A DNA stretch of 64,000 nucleotides from Sisyra terminalis (lineage: Eukaryota > Arthropoda > Insecta > Neuroptera > Sisyridae): positions 19,468,001 to 19,532,000 of the forward strand of contig OY292275.1 of assembly GCA_958496175.1 (NCBI GenBank). Reading direction: 5' to 3'. Position 1 is the stretch's first letter, and each line of letters starts with the position of its first letter. The position numbers and the translations under genes were made by a program. A model generated the notes under the pieces. That model was not told the DNA's origin and searched no databases. It saw nothing but the letters and a program-made list of their open reading frames with translations. Shown piece after piece: positions 1-13,979 of the stretch.

Positions 1-3000
1 AAAACTAGTACGAAATTTGGGACTTATTTTGTTCTAATTGCCGTATTTTTTGGTTTATTGTTAGATGAAAAAATTAATTTGAAAACTAAAAAAAAACTAT
101 CATCTCGTACTTTTCTACCGGTACCTATAAACGATTCTATTTTTCACTCCAAAATAGGACCAACAAAATCGAACTACTTAGTGAAAAGTTCGCTTTGTTG
201 AACAAAAAAAAATACACCCGTCGAATTCAAGACCTGGATTTTTGTCGGTTAAAAATATGAAGTTTTTGCTTTAAAAATAACAGAAATAAAACTTAAATAC
301 CAATTCTATTCATAAATATTCTCAATTTTTCAAAAGTTCGACGTAAGAAAGTTAACAAGAACTTTTCAAGAAAGAGTAAAGTACTGGTTATCATTATTTT
401 TTTTAAAACGTGATACCTTTTAAAGCTCTGAAAGTAATATATTTTCTGAAATGAATATTGGTAATATTTTATTATTTCCGTTGTAAAATCAAGTCAATTA
501 AAACGAACATTTTTTATTGCAAACTTTTAAACGTATTTTAACAGTTTGTTGCTATAAAACTTTCAGAACTACTGATATTCCGATAGTTGCAGTCTTAAAG
601 ATTAATAGAAAAGTGAAGAAAATATTTAATAAACGTAAAAAGTTTGTTAAAATCGTGCTGCTTTTAAAATTTCAAAGTGAAAAGTTGCAACAACCTGTGA
701 ATGACATGTTTGTTGAATTTCTTTCTTTGTAAATGGTAATAGAAACTTTAAAGCTGTAAAACTATAACGAAGCAAATAAAATAAAAGTTTTTCACATAAG
801 TTAAAACTCAATCTATCAATTTATGCACTACACTGTAATTTCTAACAAAACAAAGAGAAATAGTCTTTTCATCCCAAGAGTTTTGTAATACCAATACTAG
901 TTGGCTTTAAAAAATAAAAATTAAGAATAATGCAACTGAAAATCTTAATGAAATTAGTCATTTATTTGTCACATAGTAACTTGTCAGATTTCAAAGAATC
1001 GACAATTATAAGATTGTACATTTGAATTAATTCAGAACATACATTACAGTCGTATGTACATAAATTGATTGATGTAAATAGGAAATTATAAAGTATATTT
1101 CATTCAAAAAATCGAGGATAACAAATTTGATAAACTAAAACTGTGATTTTCAATAACTTATTATTCATACTTATGTTGGCTACATCTGTTTTCATTATAA
1201 AAATAATTTAAAATGATATAAATATTTCCAACGATTTTCCTTTAAGCAATTATTTTAAAATCTACTTTTACTTACTAGTTGTCCAATAAAAATGAAAATT
1301 TGTTATAAATAAATTTGAAATTTAATTTACTTAATTTAAACCATTTTGCCAAAATCATTTTATTTTGATTGTTTTTTTTTATTGTCTTTTTTACCACTGT
1401 AACGAAAAAATTTTTTTTCAAAAATAAAAACATTTTACAATTGCTTTCTGATGAAAAGGAAAATCTTATACAGAAAACTTAATCACATATAACTTATACA
1501 AATAAAGCTGAAAATAAAATATTTTTTAAAATTAATATGCTAAAAAAAGTACAAGCTTTCGTATATAATTAAGGTACCTACATAAATCTGCATTACCCAC
1601 GCGGATGAACAAAGTATTTAATATAATGTTTGACATTGTTCGTGAACAAATAATATGATATGCAAAAATAGTGTTCCTAAACAATGTTCGTGAATTTTGA
1701 CTACAATGGTCAACCGAAGTCTGATCTGCACCTTTTAACTTCAACCAAAATTTAGCAACTATACTCGTTATTTTTTGATATGATGCATTAGTATTAAAAT
1801 ATATCAAATTTTAATTTTTTTTAATTTTAGTATTGACTTTTACTTACGAACGATGTTCGTGAATAATAAAATATTCAATTTATTGCGAACAGCGATGGCC
1901 AACATTGTTCATGAACAATATGCACATATATGTTTGCCAGATATTAGACAAATTAACACAACTTTATTTTTCTGTAAATTTCGATGTAAATTACAAGTAT
2001 CAGAATATTTCCCATAGAAATTATAGGTGAGGGCAACAAATAATATAACAATGGTAGATTTTATTCAAAACCAAAAAAAATATCTTTATACATTGTTGTT
2101 TCTGCAATAATCATTTGTTTTTGATTATTTGAGCTTTTCAAAACTACAAACAAAAAAATAGTATTTTTCAAACTGGTAAGGTTGTTGAAAGACAAAGAAA
2201 TATAAGCTTTTGGAATCAACTACCAAAAACCAAATCTGGACACTACATTAATTAATATATGATCATTCTTAGTTTTACTTTAAAAAATTTCTATGGATTG
2301 GGTGAATTAAAAAAGGATAATATTCTAAATGTTAAAATATCGTTAAAATTTCAGAATAGTACATATTAATTTTCAATGAAAGTAATCGAAAAAATAATAA
2401 GTTTGAAGATAAAGCTTTTCGGGCTTTAGTCTATATCCTTTACTATATGAATATTCTCTTATCTATAAAATATATATTCTAGAAGGGAATATATTCTCTT
2501 ATCTTCTAACCTTTTTTAAAAGATCGAAAATTAACGCTCCAAACACTAAATTGACGTTTTTAATTCTTGAAATTTTATCCTTTTCAACTATTCAATTTTT
2601 AAATTGACGAAAGAATTAGGACACCTTGTACGTGATTCACCTTAACGGTAGATATTTTCATGTATAGGTAGTTAGACCATATCCTGAAGATTGTTATTTA
2701 ATAAATTAAAATTTATCTGTTAGATAATTTTTACACTTTTTTGTTACACATGTGACAATTTTTAGGTAAAAATGCACATATTTTCCTTTTTCTCCAAATA
2801 AAATTTTATCAAGGAGATAAATGCCACTATCTAGATGTAAAATTACCGCCCCTCTAATTTGATATCACTTCTTATCTACGTAAGATAAGTTTGCTATATA
2901 GGATCTATATGAGTTCCTTGTGTAAATCTGGTTATTTGAAATGCCTTATTAATTGCTATTGTTGTTCTTTGTTTTGGGAAGTAAACGAATTAAACTTTTA

Positions 3001-3867
3001 GTTTAAATAACGAGGCAATAATATGCTAAACTTTTTGAATATGACTTCTATTTCAGTTGTAAAACGTTCGGATAGTTATAAACTTTAAACAAAAATCGTA
3101 AAGTAACATGATCGCAAACAATAGTTTTGTGTAGGATTATTTTTCGAAAAAATCACCATTATTGTGAATTCAGGTTTAAAAAGGTATCTCTTAACTAGTA
3201 ACTTTCCGTGAAATATTCTCAGCTCAAAACTGACATAATTGACAAATGATAAAAAATAGCAATTGAATGAATTCAAAATAATAATTGATGCCATGACATC
3301 AATAATTTAGTTCAAATTTGAGAAAATTATATTTGGTTTTCACTCACACGTATATTTCATATTCTTTGTTCCTTGTCTTTATCGACATACAAACATAATA
3401 TATACTCGTTTGTCTATTATTTTTATGATATTTTTAATCAAATAGAAGTTCATCTTTTTTTTTAACATTTTCCAGTTTTTTTTTCTTATATACTAGATTT
3501 AGATGCTAATAGTCTTGAGATCAAATCACATAATTTAAGATTTTTTTGGAAATGTATGTTTAAGTAGTGAAATCATAAATTGAAAAGTACAACTTAATGT
3601 AAAAATAAATTGTAAAACTGAGAGAATTTTCATTATATTTATATGGAAAAATGAACTGAATATTAAGCTTTACTTTACATATAAGCTGTTCATTATTTCC
3701 AAATAATTTGAACAGTTATCATCGAATCCATCGTTAATGGTGTCTATGTGTATATTTTAATGAAAATACAAATGAAATTCATATGTATGTAGTTTGAACT
3801 CGTTGGACATTTCAACATTTACACGTTATATTGTATTTTTAATTAACATGTTATTCTCTTATTGCAG
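1..3867 (+). other. Intronic sequence upstream of the CELF 49-nt exon
   Basis: This A+T-rich stretch ends in a good splice acceptor (ttattgcag) just before the exon at 3868. It is therefore read as the 3' part of an intron of the CELF gene, whose RRM1 exons must lie left of the window. I found no RRM1-like coding sequence in it, and the short open frames have no recognisable protein features. The only local structure I noted is a cluster of GTTCGTGAAC-type palindromes at 1638-1916. Confidence 0.7.
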
Positions 3868-3916
3868 ATGCATCATCCTATTCAAATGAAACCGGCTGAT
3901 AGTGAAAATAGAAATG
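3868..3916 (+). CDS. CELF: CELF/Bruno gene, 49-nt RRM1-RRM2 linker exon
   Basis: A 49-nt exon between attgcag and the donor gtgagt. It starts in phase 0 and leaves one base of a split codon. It encodes MHHPIQMKPADSENRN, which matches the end of RRM1 and start of the linker in CELF1/2 proteins (HHPIQMKPADSE is nearly invariant). Vertebrate CELF genes also have a 49-nt exon here, as I recall, so the intron positions look ancient. The leftover g joins the aa at 14888 to give Glu, followed by RKLFVGM at the start of RRM2. The next exon is about 11 kb away, a long intron for this window. Confidence 0.93.
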
Positions 3917-4272
3917 GTGAGTATTCCAAATCATATTTATTTTTTTGCATTAATATTTTCACTCCAATGTTGTTCCTTTTGCCTTCCTATTCTGCACCCA
4001 TACACACTATAAACACAGATGTAGATAGGTAGACAATTTACATTCATTTGAAAACGTAATTAGCAGAATATTTCCACCTTCTATTCTCCCATTCTTTTTC
4101 CTCAACTTTTCGTAATCTCTCTTCGTCACACACATCAGCATTTTTTTAATTATTCAACTGAACTGAAACATCGAAATCTACTTTTAGTAGTTAGGATTCA
4201 TTATTTTATCGGAACAGTTTGCTTTGATTTGAACAACATGAAAATGTAAAAGGTAAATAGGGAATGAAAAAT

Positions 4273-4275
<3 letters not shown>

Positions 4276-4319
<44 letters not shown>
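4276..4319. repeat. (AT)22 microsatellite
   Basis: An uninterrupted run of alternating A and T of about 44 bases inside the CELF intron. A 93-codon minus-strand open frame across it (4184-4465) is only the tyrosine/isoleucine readout of this repeat. Confidence 0.97.
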
Positions 4320-4321
<2 letters not shown>

Positions 4322-6320
4322 ACTGATACCATTAATATTAATGGAAGTAGTGAGTGTTTTTTTTTTTTGTTGAAGCTCAGTTTCTATTGAATAAGGATAT
4401 TCGTATGAATTTTTAAACGATTTAGAAAGGTTTACATGTCTACTTTTTCTACCCAAACTCTTCACTATTTTCTCATTCGGTTTCTATAAGTTAAAAATTC
4501 CAGATCTTTCTTTAACAAAACAAAACAATATCTCTCATCGGTTTTCTATCTTTGAATTCAAAATGTAGAGTACTGTTACGGAATAAATATTATTTTATTA
4601 TAAAACATAGAAAAATTACCATAAAATGTAAATTTCACCGACGATAAAAATTAAATAAAACTTTATAAATTTAAATTCAATAAGGAGTAGAATCAAATAA
4701 TAGACAATAAAAAATATGTTTTATTTGTTAGTAAAACTTAATCTGAATAGTGACTACTAACTGTCAATATGCAAATACATTTCAGTACATAGTTCGATTG
4801 ATTGAATTGCAAGTAAATGTTAGTTTATTCTTGAAATTTGAAAACTATTATTTATCTTATTCAAACTTATTTTTTAACAATTACTTCATTACTTCACAAA
4901 CTTTTTTGTAAGTTTTTTCAAAATTTGGTAAACATTATGCATGGAAATAAAATAAAATGAATCATATTAGGTTTTAGTTTACCTCACAAATAAATGACAC
5001 GAAAAAGCTTATGGTTTATCTATTTTTCCAGAACTATCTTATTAATGAATCACAATATTGAATTTTTAAATTTGTAAACGTATGAAACGTTTACTATTGT
5101 TTCAATTTAAGAAAAATAAAATATAAGCAAAACTCACAAACATTAAGCAACTTTTATTTTAATTTAAACGCAATACAATGATTATTTCTCATTAAAATAT
5201 GCTCTTGTAAAATGTAATTATAAGGATAAAATCTAAGAAATAATATTTAGTGGTTCGTGAAAGCATATCTACCTTTAAAAAAACTTTCAATAGTTTAAAT
5301 CTCCACTTTCTTTGAATAAATGATCAAAACAAAGTTGTGAATCCTTACTTTTCTAAAAAATGCGACTAAATCTTTATATCAATCCCTAATCAATCTCTAT
5401 ATAATCGCCCATATCTCTATATAGAAAACCGCCGATGAATTTCTTTTGTGTCAATCCTTTGGTCAATGACAAATCTGAATAGTTTCTTTCCTCTAAAATT
5501 ATTGCACGTGCTGATGTGTCGCAGTCGAGCAAATTTTTGCATTCTTAACGATAGTTTGCAGAAGTTAATAATTTAGACTGCGCATTATATGACCAAACTA
5601 TTCTAATTTACAATGTTTGGTAGATTCCAACAGTACTGTGCCATATTCGTCCGAGTACGCTTTCAGTTGTCATTCTTTCCATTCGTATTTTGGCAACATG
5701 AGTCCAATGTATCACATTTTAAAATAAGGCAGGCGATTCATGATGGCTTAATTCCCATACTTCATATGTTTACATGAGGGTTGAAGATACATAATCCACT
5801 CGTAGCACTAAAGTACAAACCATTCTTTAAGACACCAATCCGTTCATTTTCAGTATTGTATATTTATTCTTCTACGTAAAATTTATAAACCTCTTTCGTT
5901 TTTTCAGAAAAAATTGGTAACACAATAAAAAAAACCAAAGTTCAATTCTTTTAAAGAAAAACGTAACTATAAAAATTTTTGAAAAAAATATTCAACCTTT
6001 ATCCCAAAAATTGTTATGTTGAAATTTTCAATATTGGCGTTTGTGTTGGATACCTTTATAACAACTTGCAGTATAAGTTTTAGTCCTAAGAATACACTCC
6101 GTTTCTTTCTAGAGCCTTACAAAAATGACCGAAAATCTTAAAACGTCAGCTTTCTCAAGTCAATGTTGAAAAGGGACTAAATGAAAATTGGTAAAAATTT
6201 CACAGAATATTCTTTTTACGAATAGAAATATCTCTCAAAAAAACTATAACTTAACTTTATTTAGGTAAGTAATTTAGAGTAAAAGAGCAGTGAATTTCAT
6301 GAAAAATGCTATCCTTCTTC

Positions 6321-6921
6321 ACGCTCTGGTAGTGCCAAGTTAGCAAACGAGGGCTAGAAATTCTAATAATTTTCAATGGTAGAGTGATGTTTGAATCACT
6401 ACATTCAATAACTTATCAAATATTTCTGCTTTAAATAACCATGAGCAGTATTAACATTAAGTAACAGTTTTAATTTTTATATTTGATCAAAGTTTGATAA
6501 TCATCTAAGTTTGAGCTTTTGGAAGTAACAAAGCATCTAATTTGATTATAACTTATAGGGACATATTTTTGATAGCATTTTGTTCCTTCCACCGGGAAGT
6601 AAAATTCCAATCTTTTATTAAGTTTAACCTCCATTTGCTGAATTTATATTCATTGTCTCAATAGTATTTGAACATTTAGTGTAGAGTAAGAATCTGTTCT
6701 ACGTACGGTCTTTGGAGGAAAGCTTGGGTTACTTCTCGTTAGCATAAATATATGGATAAGTTAAAAATTATAACTATCACCTATTATTATTTTTGCTCAT
6801 AGTAATTTTTAAGCTTAAATGTTTTATTGGTTTTTGAATATAATGATTGAAACATCATTCTACCAATGTTAATTATTATAATTTTTCGCCCTCGTTAGCT
6901 AACTTGGCACTACACGAGCAT
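6321..6921. mobile_element. Nested MITE with TAGTGCCAAGTTAGC-type termini
   Basis: Terminal inverted repeats of about 75 bp. The left end has gtagtgccaagttagc and the right end has gctaacttggcactac in reverse orientation. Homology continues inward through gatgtttgaatca and its complement tgattgaaacatc. It lies directly inside the left arm of the larger foldback unit. It has no coding capacity and the superfamily is not assigned. Confidence 0.7.
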
Positions 6922-6926
6922 CCAAG

Positions 6927-7240
6927 GTAGGAATTTATAATTGGCCCAGTCTTGGCCCAAGCCTGGTCCAATACTGGCTTAACTCCGAAATGAATTCCAT
7001 AAACCAGGTCTGGCAGCTAGTCTTAATTTAAATTAAAATTTGGAAAAAAAACATATCAATTTCTACAACTCAAAATAATTTAAAAACTATGTATTTAGCT
7101 ATGGTAATTTTTTTTTGTTCTCTTGGTTGAACTCTAGCATTGACGCTTGACCAAGCCTTGGGCTAGGTTTGTATGCCAAGCCTTGGCAATTAACAACTGG
7201 TTTATGATTGGCCCTATTGTGCGTATTGGAAGTTCCTACA
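6927..7240. mobile_element. Nested MITE with GTAGGAA termini and TTGGCC/CAAGCCTTGG repeats
   Basis: A roughly 314-bp unit beginning ggtaggaattt and ending aagttcctaca. Several subterminal copies of ttggccca, caagcctgg and ccaagccttggc lie in both orientations. It fills the space between the preceding nested element and the right arm of the outer foldback. Imperfect termini and the absence of a clear duplication make the exact edges uncertain. Confidence 0.5.
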
Positions 7241-9600
7241 TGTGGTGTCAATGGATAGCATTTTTCTTAAAATTCACTGCTCTATTTCTCGCGATATAGT
7301 TAAGTCTGAGTCATAATTTTTATGGGAAATATTTCTATTTGTATAAAGAACCTTCTGGGAAATTTTAACTAATTTTGATTCAGCCCCTTCTTATATAGTG
7401 ACTTAAGAAAATTGACGTTTTTTGGATTTTTACCATTTTTGTAAGGCTCTAGAAAGGAAATTAATATATTCTTAATACTAAAGCTTATACTGCAGATTGT
7501 TATAATGGTATTCAAAAACAAACAAAATATCATTGATGAGTCTCTATTCCTTCGTAAAATTCTATTGTCTTAAAAAGTAACAATTTGAAATTTTTTTCGA
7601 ATTTTTTTCAAAAAAAATTTGACTGATTTTTTTCATATTAGAAAAATTAAAAGTTTGTACTATATACATTAAGATTATCCTATGATGAACTGGTTTTTGA
7701 ATTATTCTGATATCTTAAAAATAGCTTGGCAGTTTAATTTTCCGCAGACCACCTTTTTCATTAAAATTTGCTCGACCGCCATTTTTAAATGGCTGCCAGG
7801 AAAAAAAACTATAGCTTATTATTTTTTTTCAAATAGCTTTTTGTGTCTGTCAACCTATAAGGAACTTGTTATTAAAGAATAAGGAAAATAAAAATTTTTG
7901 AGAAACAACGTTTTTTAATATTGGGTGATTTTAAATGGATTAACTTTTATTTATTTGACACGATAACTGATTAACCCCTGAATGACTAACTATTTATAAC
8001 TCATCGTTTCATCAACAATAACTGAATAATTTTATGTTTTGTCATTCATTTATATGAAACAAGCTCAAATTTTAGAAAAGCCCCCAAGATTGTGTTGTGT
8101 AAATTGAGAAACACATTGTTTTTTAGTTTAAGCTTTATTTTTTAAAAATTTTTACCACCATTTTTCGAACGAACTATTGAACTCATAAGAATCCGTACAC
8201 AGAAATAATTATAAGAAATTTCCTTGTTACATTTTTTAATTCGCCACCTATTAGTTTCTGGGTAACAACCTTGGTCATTCTTCTACTTGAAAACATAAGT
8301 TTAATTGATTCTATTGCTAAATACAAACCTGTTACTTTGTTGTTGTTTTTTTTAAATAAGAAATTTTGTATTGCCAGCTGAACCGTTAATGTATCACTAT
8401 TAGTCATAAATGATTTAAACGAATAATGCGTTGAAATTAGATGAACAATAAGTAATGAAACATTGATTTTTTTGCTCTCGGTACATTAAACCGTCAAACA
8501 ATTAGTAAACTTTAAATTACAATGTGTTTTTCTGTCATAAAAGGCGTTATGATTAATAGGTACATTTAAATAATATGTGTTGTTTATATTTACTTTTTTT
8601 CTTAGGTAAAATTTTCATGTTATATAATCTGTTATGAAATATTTTATTATTTTTTTACTTTTGATTGTTTTATTTCTCCAAGTGTGTGTGTCACTTCAAA
8701 CCCGTAAGTTTGTTTGTTTAATACACTTTCTGTAAATAACATAATTACTCTCCTAGATTAAATAAAATTATTCACAAAATACGCTACGACTAAAGCTAAT
8801 AAAATTAAGATTTATGTACGCCCAATCTAATTTGCTTGTCTTACGTGTGTAACATTTCATTCATTTATAAAATTATAATTACATTAAAAATTGCTGTTCT
8901 GCTTCCTCTTGTTTTATTTTTAAACAAATTATGATTTGAAGTGATTTATCTCTGAGAGTGTATTTTTAAAACAATTTGTAGGTTCATCCGTATTGGTTTA
9001 AAAATAAACACCAAATACAAGCAAACATGAAATTGAAAATCTACCAATATAAACACTTGAAAATTTTAATTAACCAACTTAAGAGTTAGAATTATCAATA
9101 AGCACTCGACTTATGGTAAAAAAAATCATCAAAAAGTATACTTTTAAGTTCAATATTAACTGGCTTGAGAAGTATATATTTAAATACCTTAAATTCCTTG
9201 GATTGCGAGAAAGATTGATGGATAAATATTTGAATTATTCTATAGGAATATGTTTGAGAGATATATATTAACTGAACCATCACAAACATTTCAATCACAT
9301 GACAGTAATTAGGATTTCTGTGGCGTTTGTAATTATGTCAAATAATTTTAGCTTGCACAAAGTTAAATAGCTATTAATACGTTTTTACAAAGCAAACGAT
9401 GTAGGTATGCCTATCAAAAAATAAGAGCACATTGCATCTCCAAAGAACCAAATTAAGGTTGTTTCTATTTAAAATTATTTTCTCAACTACAGAAACTTTT
9501 TGACTATTTAAGCGGTGTATCAATGTGTGCATTTTGTGCATAGAATTGTATACTAATTAGTAATGTTAAAATTATTATCTTCACAAGGATACACAAAACC

Positions 9601-9770
9601 TACTGGTGACCAAGTGGACAAGGTAACCACTTCAGAACTTGTAGGTGTTGGGTTCGATTCTTGTATTGAATAAATTTTCAATATTTCTCGATTGTGAAAC
9701 GTTATTAACCCTAGAGTCGTTAAAAACCCTAGCAGTTATGAAGTAACAGTATATAACAATTAAAAAAAAG
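9601..9770 (+). mobile_element. tRNA-derived SINE, copy 1
   Basis: The head reads like a class II tRNA gene: an A-box-like gaccaagtgg(a)caagg, then a B box ggttcgattc about 40 bases later. After the tRNA-like head come the family landmarks tttctcgattgtgaa, ttattaaccctagagtcg and an A-rich tail. Three further copies (46990-47155 minus, 56208-56350, 63541-63710) share this order, which marks a family rather than a functional tRNA. Confidence 0.8.
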
Positions 9771-12242
9771 AATACACAATATACCAACATCATTCCTTAA
9801 TAACTAAAAAAAAATCTTAATGTTTTTTTCTTAAAAGAGAAATTCTCTACTCTTATTTTAATGCAGTACCACAATTTGTAGAATAAAATCATTTTTGGTT
9901 ATTTTGAAATTACAATCATTAAGTAGTATTACCTTACTTAAGAATATTTTTAAAAAAACTACTTAATAGTAGAGTATTAGTTGAAGTCGAGAAAAAAATT
10001 TACTTGGAAATTTGAAGTAAGGCAATTCCTACATTATAATAAGTGGCCCAAAAAATTGATCATATTTTTGAATCAACTATTATATTTTGATGTTAAGAAT
10101 TTCAAATGAGCAAAAAAATTCAAATATAGAAAAAAAAGCTTTACTTTGCTTAGCACGACAAAACAATATAGCACATCAATATTATTTTTTAAATCATTTA
10201 CATTATATTTTAATGTAAATTATTATCTCATGTATTATGCAACATTAGTAGAAATAGCTAATATAAATAAATATTTTGATCATGAAATAGCTAACTCCAA
10301 TCTGAACGAAAGGCGTCATGTCTTTCAAAAATATAATATTTTCTTATTTAAAATTAATATTCTTTTCCTAATTGATGTTTATTTAATTTTGCCTTCAATA
10401 CAATATGGAATTAAATTTGACATCAAAATGATTAACATGTAATTGGGATTTTTAAATTCTTTTTTCATACTCCTTCGGTGCAAAATCTATGTAAAAAAAA
10501 TGTCTGACTTTTAATTTGACCATGAAGAACGTCTGTTTATATCTATTGGTGTTTTTGTTGTCTTATCGGTGCGTTTATAATGCTCACATAACGGAAAAAA
10601 GTTTCATTCGGTTTTAGAATATTAACTGTATATATTTATTTATTTACTAAAATTTGTTTATTTTGAGTCGCTCGAACCCTTTTACTTAACAGTAACTGTC
10701 GATTTTTATCAAATTTGTTCAAATAATTTCATTTCCCTGATGTTCGTCTAATGATCGCTGAAATAATATTTTCCAGGAACCTTGGAATAAAACACTTTTA
10801 TGAGAAGAGTAGCTCTACGACTACAAACCTAGATGAATGTGTCATGGAACAAAACCTACCGTCCATTTTATATAATCTACGTTTATTAGAATTTAAAACC
10901 ATTCATAGCAGTTTTATTTTGGTCTACTTTTAATTCATATCATTTTATCTTTTTACTCTCTTCATCTTTTGTTCACGGTTTTACCCTATAAATTCTTTGT
11001 CTGTTCAATTATCTAATGAATAATAAGTAAAAACTTTCGTGTTTTAAAAATGAAGTACTGAACTAGTTGAACGACATATTCATAGAATTAGATAATTAGA
11101 TTTCAATCGGATTCTTTCCATAATTTTAAAAAAATGTACCCATGAATGCAGACCCTTCATGAACTTTAATGAAATAATTTTTAATCTATTTTTGTGTTGA
11201 ATGGAATTCATAATTTACATATTGATTTCAAATTAATTTTCGACCACAAATACCAATGATAATTGCAGACGCCACTACATCAAACCCGTAAATTAAATTA
11301 AAATCAATGTTATTTTGATAGACAACTGTAATTTACGTAATCCAAGCTAAACTTGCCGTTCGCTGCTTTACATTTAAATAAAATTCTCCCAAAAAATCCC
11401 AATAAAATACGTTTCAAACAATACCAAACATTGTAAATAGTATTTTTAAATAAAAGTTATAAAACACTTCAAAAAAATAATTTTGATATGGTTTGGTAGT
11501 GCGTATAACCAATGAGAAATGGAAAATAAGAATTCATTTTCTTATCGTAAACTGTGATAAGAAAAATTTAATTGTAGGCTATTATTGCAAGTCTGGTGTT
11601 GTATTTCACTTTTATTTTACCTTTTAAAAAACTTATCTTGAATGCATATCGGCAAAAACTATGCAAAATTAAATAAAGGTAAAAATATGTCCACGTGGTT
11701 AGATATATATGTGTTATTAATTACAGTTATTCAAGGATAAACTAATCCAATGTTATATAAGCTATTTGCATGACGCATCGTAGCACTTCTTCTTTAATAT
11801 ATTACTTTTTAATATTAATCTCTCAATACATAGCAAAAACAAATTAGATTTACAATTTTCAAATATATCGATACTGTGGTTAATTTTTTGTTTCTTGTTG
11901 GTATATTTGATTCAAGATCAACGTTAAATATTGTACGAAAGTTTTTAAAAATATTCTCTCGAACAAATATATGAGTACGTGTATATTTTACTACTGTTTG
12001 AAACGATAGAGAACTTTAGTCACGAACATGTTTCAATAAACCTGTCAACACTTGGAAATACTTCATAAAATTTACTCTTGTAGTTCATAATTTTATTTTT
12101 TTCAATTGATTAAAGTAATCATTTACATCAACAATATTTTGTGAATGATACAATTTAATTTTATTTACAAAGAAATTTATTTCTTATTTAATTCATTTCA
12201 TATTGATTTTAAAAAAAGATTATTTAACATTTTTTGTACCTA

Positions 12243-13674
12243 CAGTCCCTGGCCATATTATTAGACGCACTTAAGATTTTACACAAAATGTACGTATTCT
12301 ACTAAAATTAAATTTAATATTGTTTACTTTTTACATTATAAAAAATTATATTGGGTTTTAAGAAAAATATTTTCTGGATGAGAGTAAAACCATGCTTATT
12401 ATCCCTATTACCCTACTTTACGATAAAAGCCTTGATTTGAAACCCATTGAAAATACGTGAAAAATCTGAAAATAATAGTAGTTAAAGAGATGGTCACAAT
12501 AGAAAAATAACCCTTAGAAAATATACCGATTAGCCCTCAAAATTTTAAAGTGTGTATTTTCCGAATTTTTTTTTTTGCAAATCAATGGGAAATCGTTTGT
12601 AAAAATTTGTGAAAGAAACCGTTTTGTTTGTGACAAAATAGTTTAGCGGTAATTAATTAATTACAAAAAATTAATTAATTATTCATTCATATAGTAAAAT
12701 GGTAAGAAAATAAGGTTTTAAGAAACATACAATAACAAAATGGCGAGAAAATATAGGAAACGGTTGATTAAAACTAAAACTAAAAAAAAATAAGGAAAAC
12801 TAGACAGAATTTCCCCCCTACGAAAAAAAAATGGAAAAAAAGGCAATAATAATATTAAATTTTTTTATGAAATTATATTTTCAAAAAATTTTCCAAAATA
12901 ACAAAAATCAAAACATAATTAAACACGCTTTTCTCCCAAATTTTTTCATCGTTTGTGAAAAATTAACTTTTCCGACAAAAATTTTTGAAAATAAATAAGT
13001 ATCCAATGAAGAACATTGAGTGTTTTTTTAATTTTCGGAAAATATTTTCCACACTTAAATTGTTATCGTTTGTATAATTTGAAGAAAAATTAATTTCATT
13101 ATTGCCTTTTTTCCATTTTTTTTCGAAGAGGAGGAGGTTCTGCTTAGTTTTCTTTAATTTTCTTTTTAGTTTTAACCAACCATTTCCTATGTTTTCTCGC
13201 CCTATTTTTATTGTATGTTGCTTAAAACCTTATTTTCTTATCATTTTACTATATGAATGACTAATTAATTAATTTTTCGTAATTAATTAATTACCGCTAA
13301 ACTATTTTGTCACAAACGAAACGGTTTATTTCACAAATTTTTACGAATGATTTCTCATCGATTGGCAAAAAAAAATCGGAAAATTCACACTTTATAATGT
13401 TGTTGGCTAATCGGTATAGGGTCGCAGAATGGGATCTTAAATATCAGTAAACGGGCTTTCAATTAAATATTAAACAATTCAGCTCGCCATAATTAAAAAG
13501 ATGTTTAATTAATTTGATGGTAAAAATTTATTTTTAAGTAAATATAATTTTTGGTTATAAATAAAATTTGTACAGGAAAGTTTAACCCAATGAAAAATAT
13601 GAAACCAAAATAAAGTAGCTCTTCAGGTTTTATACAAAAACCAATAGCGCGTCTATTAATATGGCCAGGGACTG
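12243..13674. mobile_element. Tc1/mariner-type TIR element containing a long inner inverted repeat
   Basis: The ends are CAGTCCCTGGCCATATTA and its reverse complement, with about 28 bp of terminal inverted repeat, flanked on both sides by TA (12241-12242 and 13675-13676). This is the signature of the Tc1/mariner/pogo superfamily. Inside is a second inverted repeat with arms near 12522-12850 and 13098-13418, starting taccgattagcc and ending ggctaatcggta. There is no transposase open frame, so it is a non-autonomous composite. Confidence 0.85.
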
Positions 13675-13979
13675 TATATGTTCACATTATGTATATTGAA
13701 ATGCTGAGACATCAAATTTAAATGAAATTAGGCAACATGTTACCGTACTATGTGCGATCACATATAATATACACTTATACATGTATCATGAATGTTTAAA
13801 CTCATTGTTTTTGTTATGATTCATTGGCTTAAATATTTTTGGGTAGGAAAGAAAGATCGTTAGTATATAAGGATTGGTACTTTAACGATGAGTTTATTTG
13901 TTATTTATGTATTATGTTTATATTATGGTGAGCGGTAGTTTTAATATTATTTTGTTTGTATTGGAAAAGGGTGATGGCT

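Larger units (their letters stand above)
6048..7513. mobile_element. Foldback element with ~265-bp inverted arms, carrying two nested insertions
   Basis: The left arm (about 6048-6314) and right arm (about 7253-7513) are diverged reverse complements. Shared landmarks are ctagagccttac with gtaaggctctag, gcagtgaattt with aaattcactgc, and atgctatcc with ggatagcat. Between the arms sit two smaller inverted-repeat units, at about 6321-6921 and 6927-7240. No open frame of useful length is present, so it is non-autonomous. I could not define target-site duplications for the outer element. Confidence 0.7.

Noticed and set aside
4184..4465. 93-codon minus-strand frame
   Set aside because: It runs through the (AT)22 microsatellite and encodes an Ile/Tyr alternation.
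9601..9668. Possible tRNA gene
   Set aside because: The A and B boxes are present, but there is no complete cloverleaf or acceptor stem, and the same sequence recurs with a common non-tRNA body. It is a SINE head.
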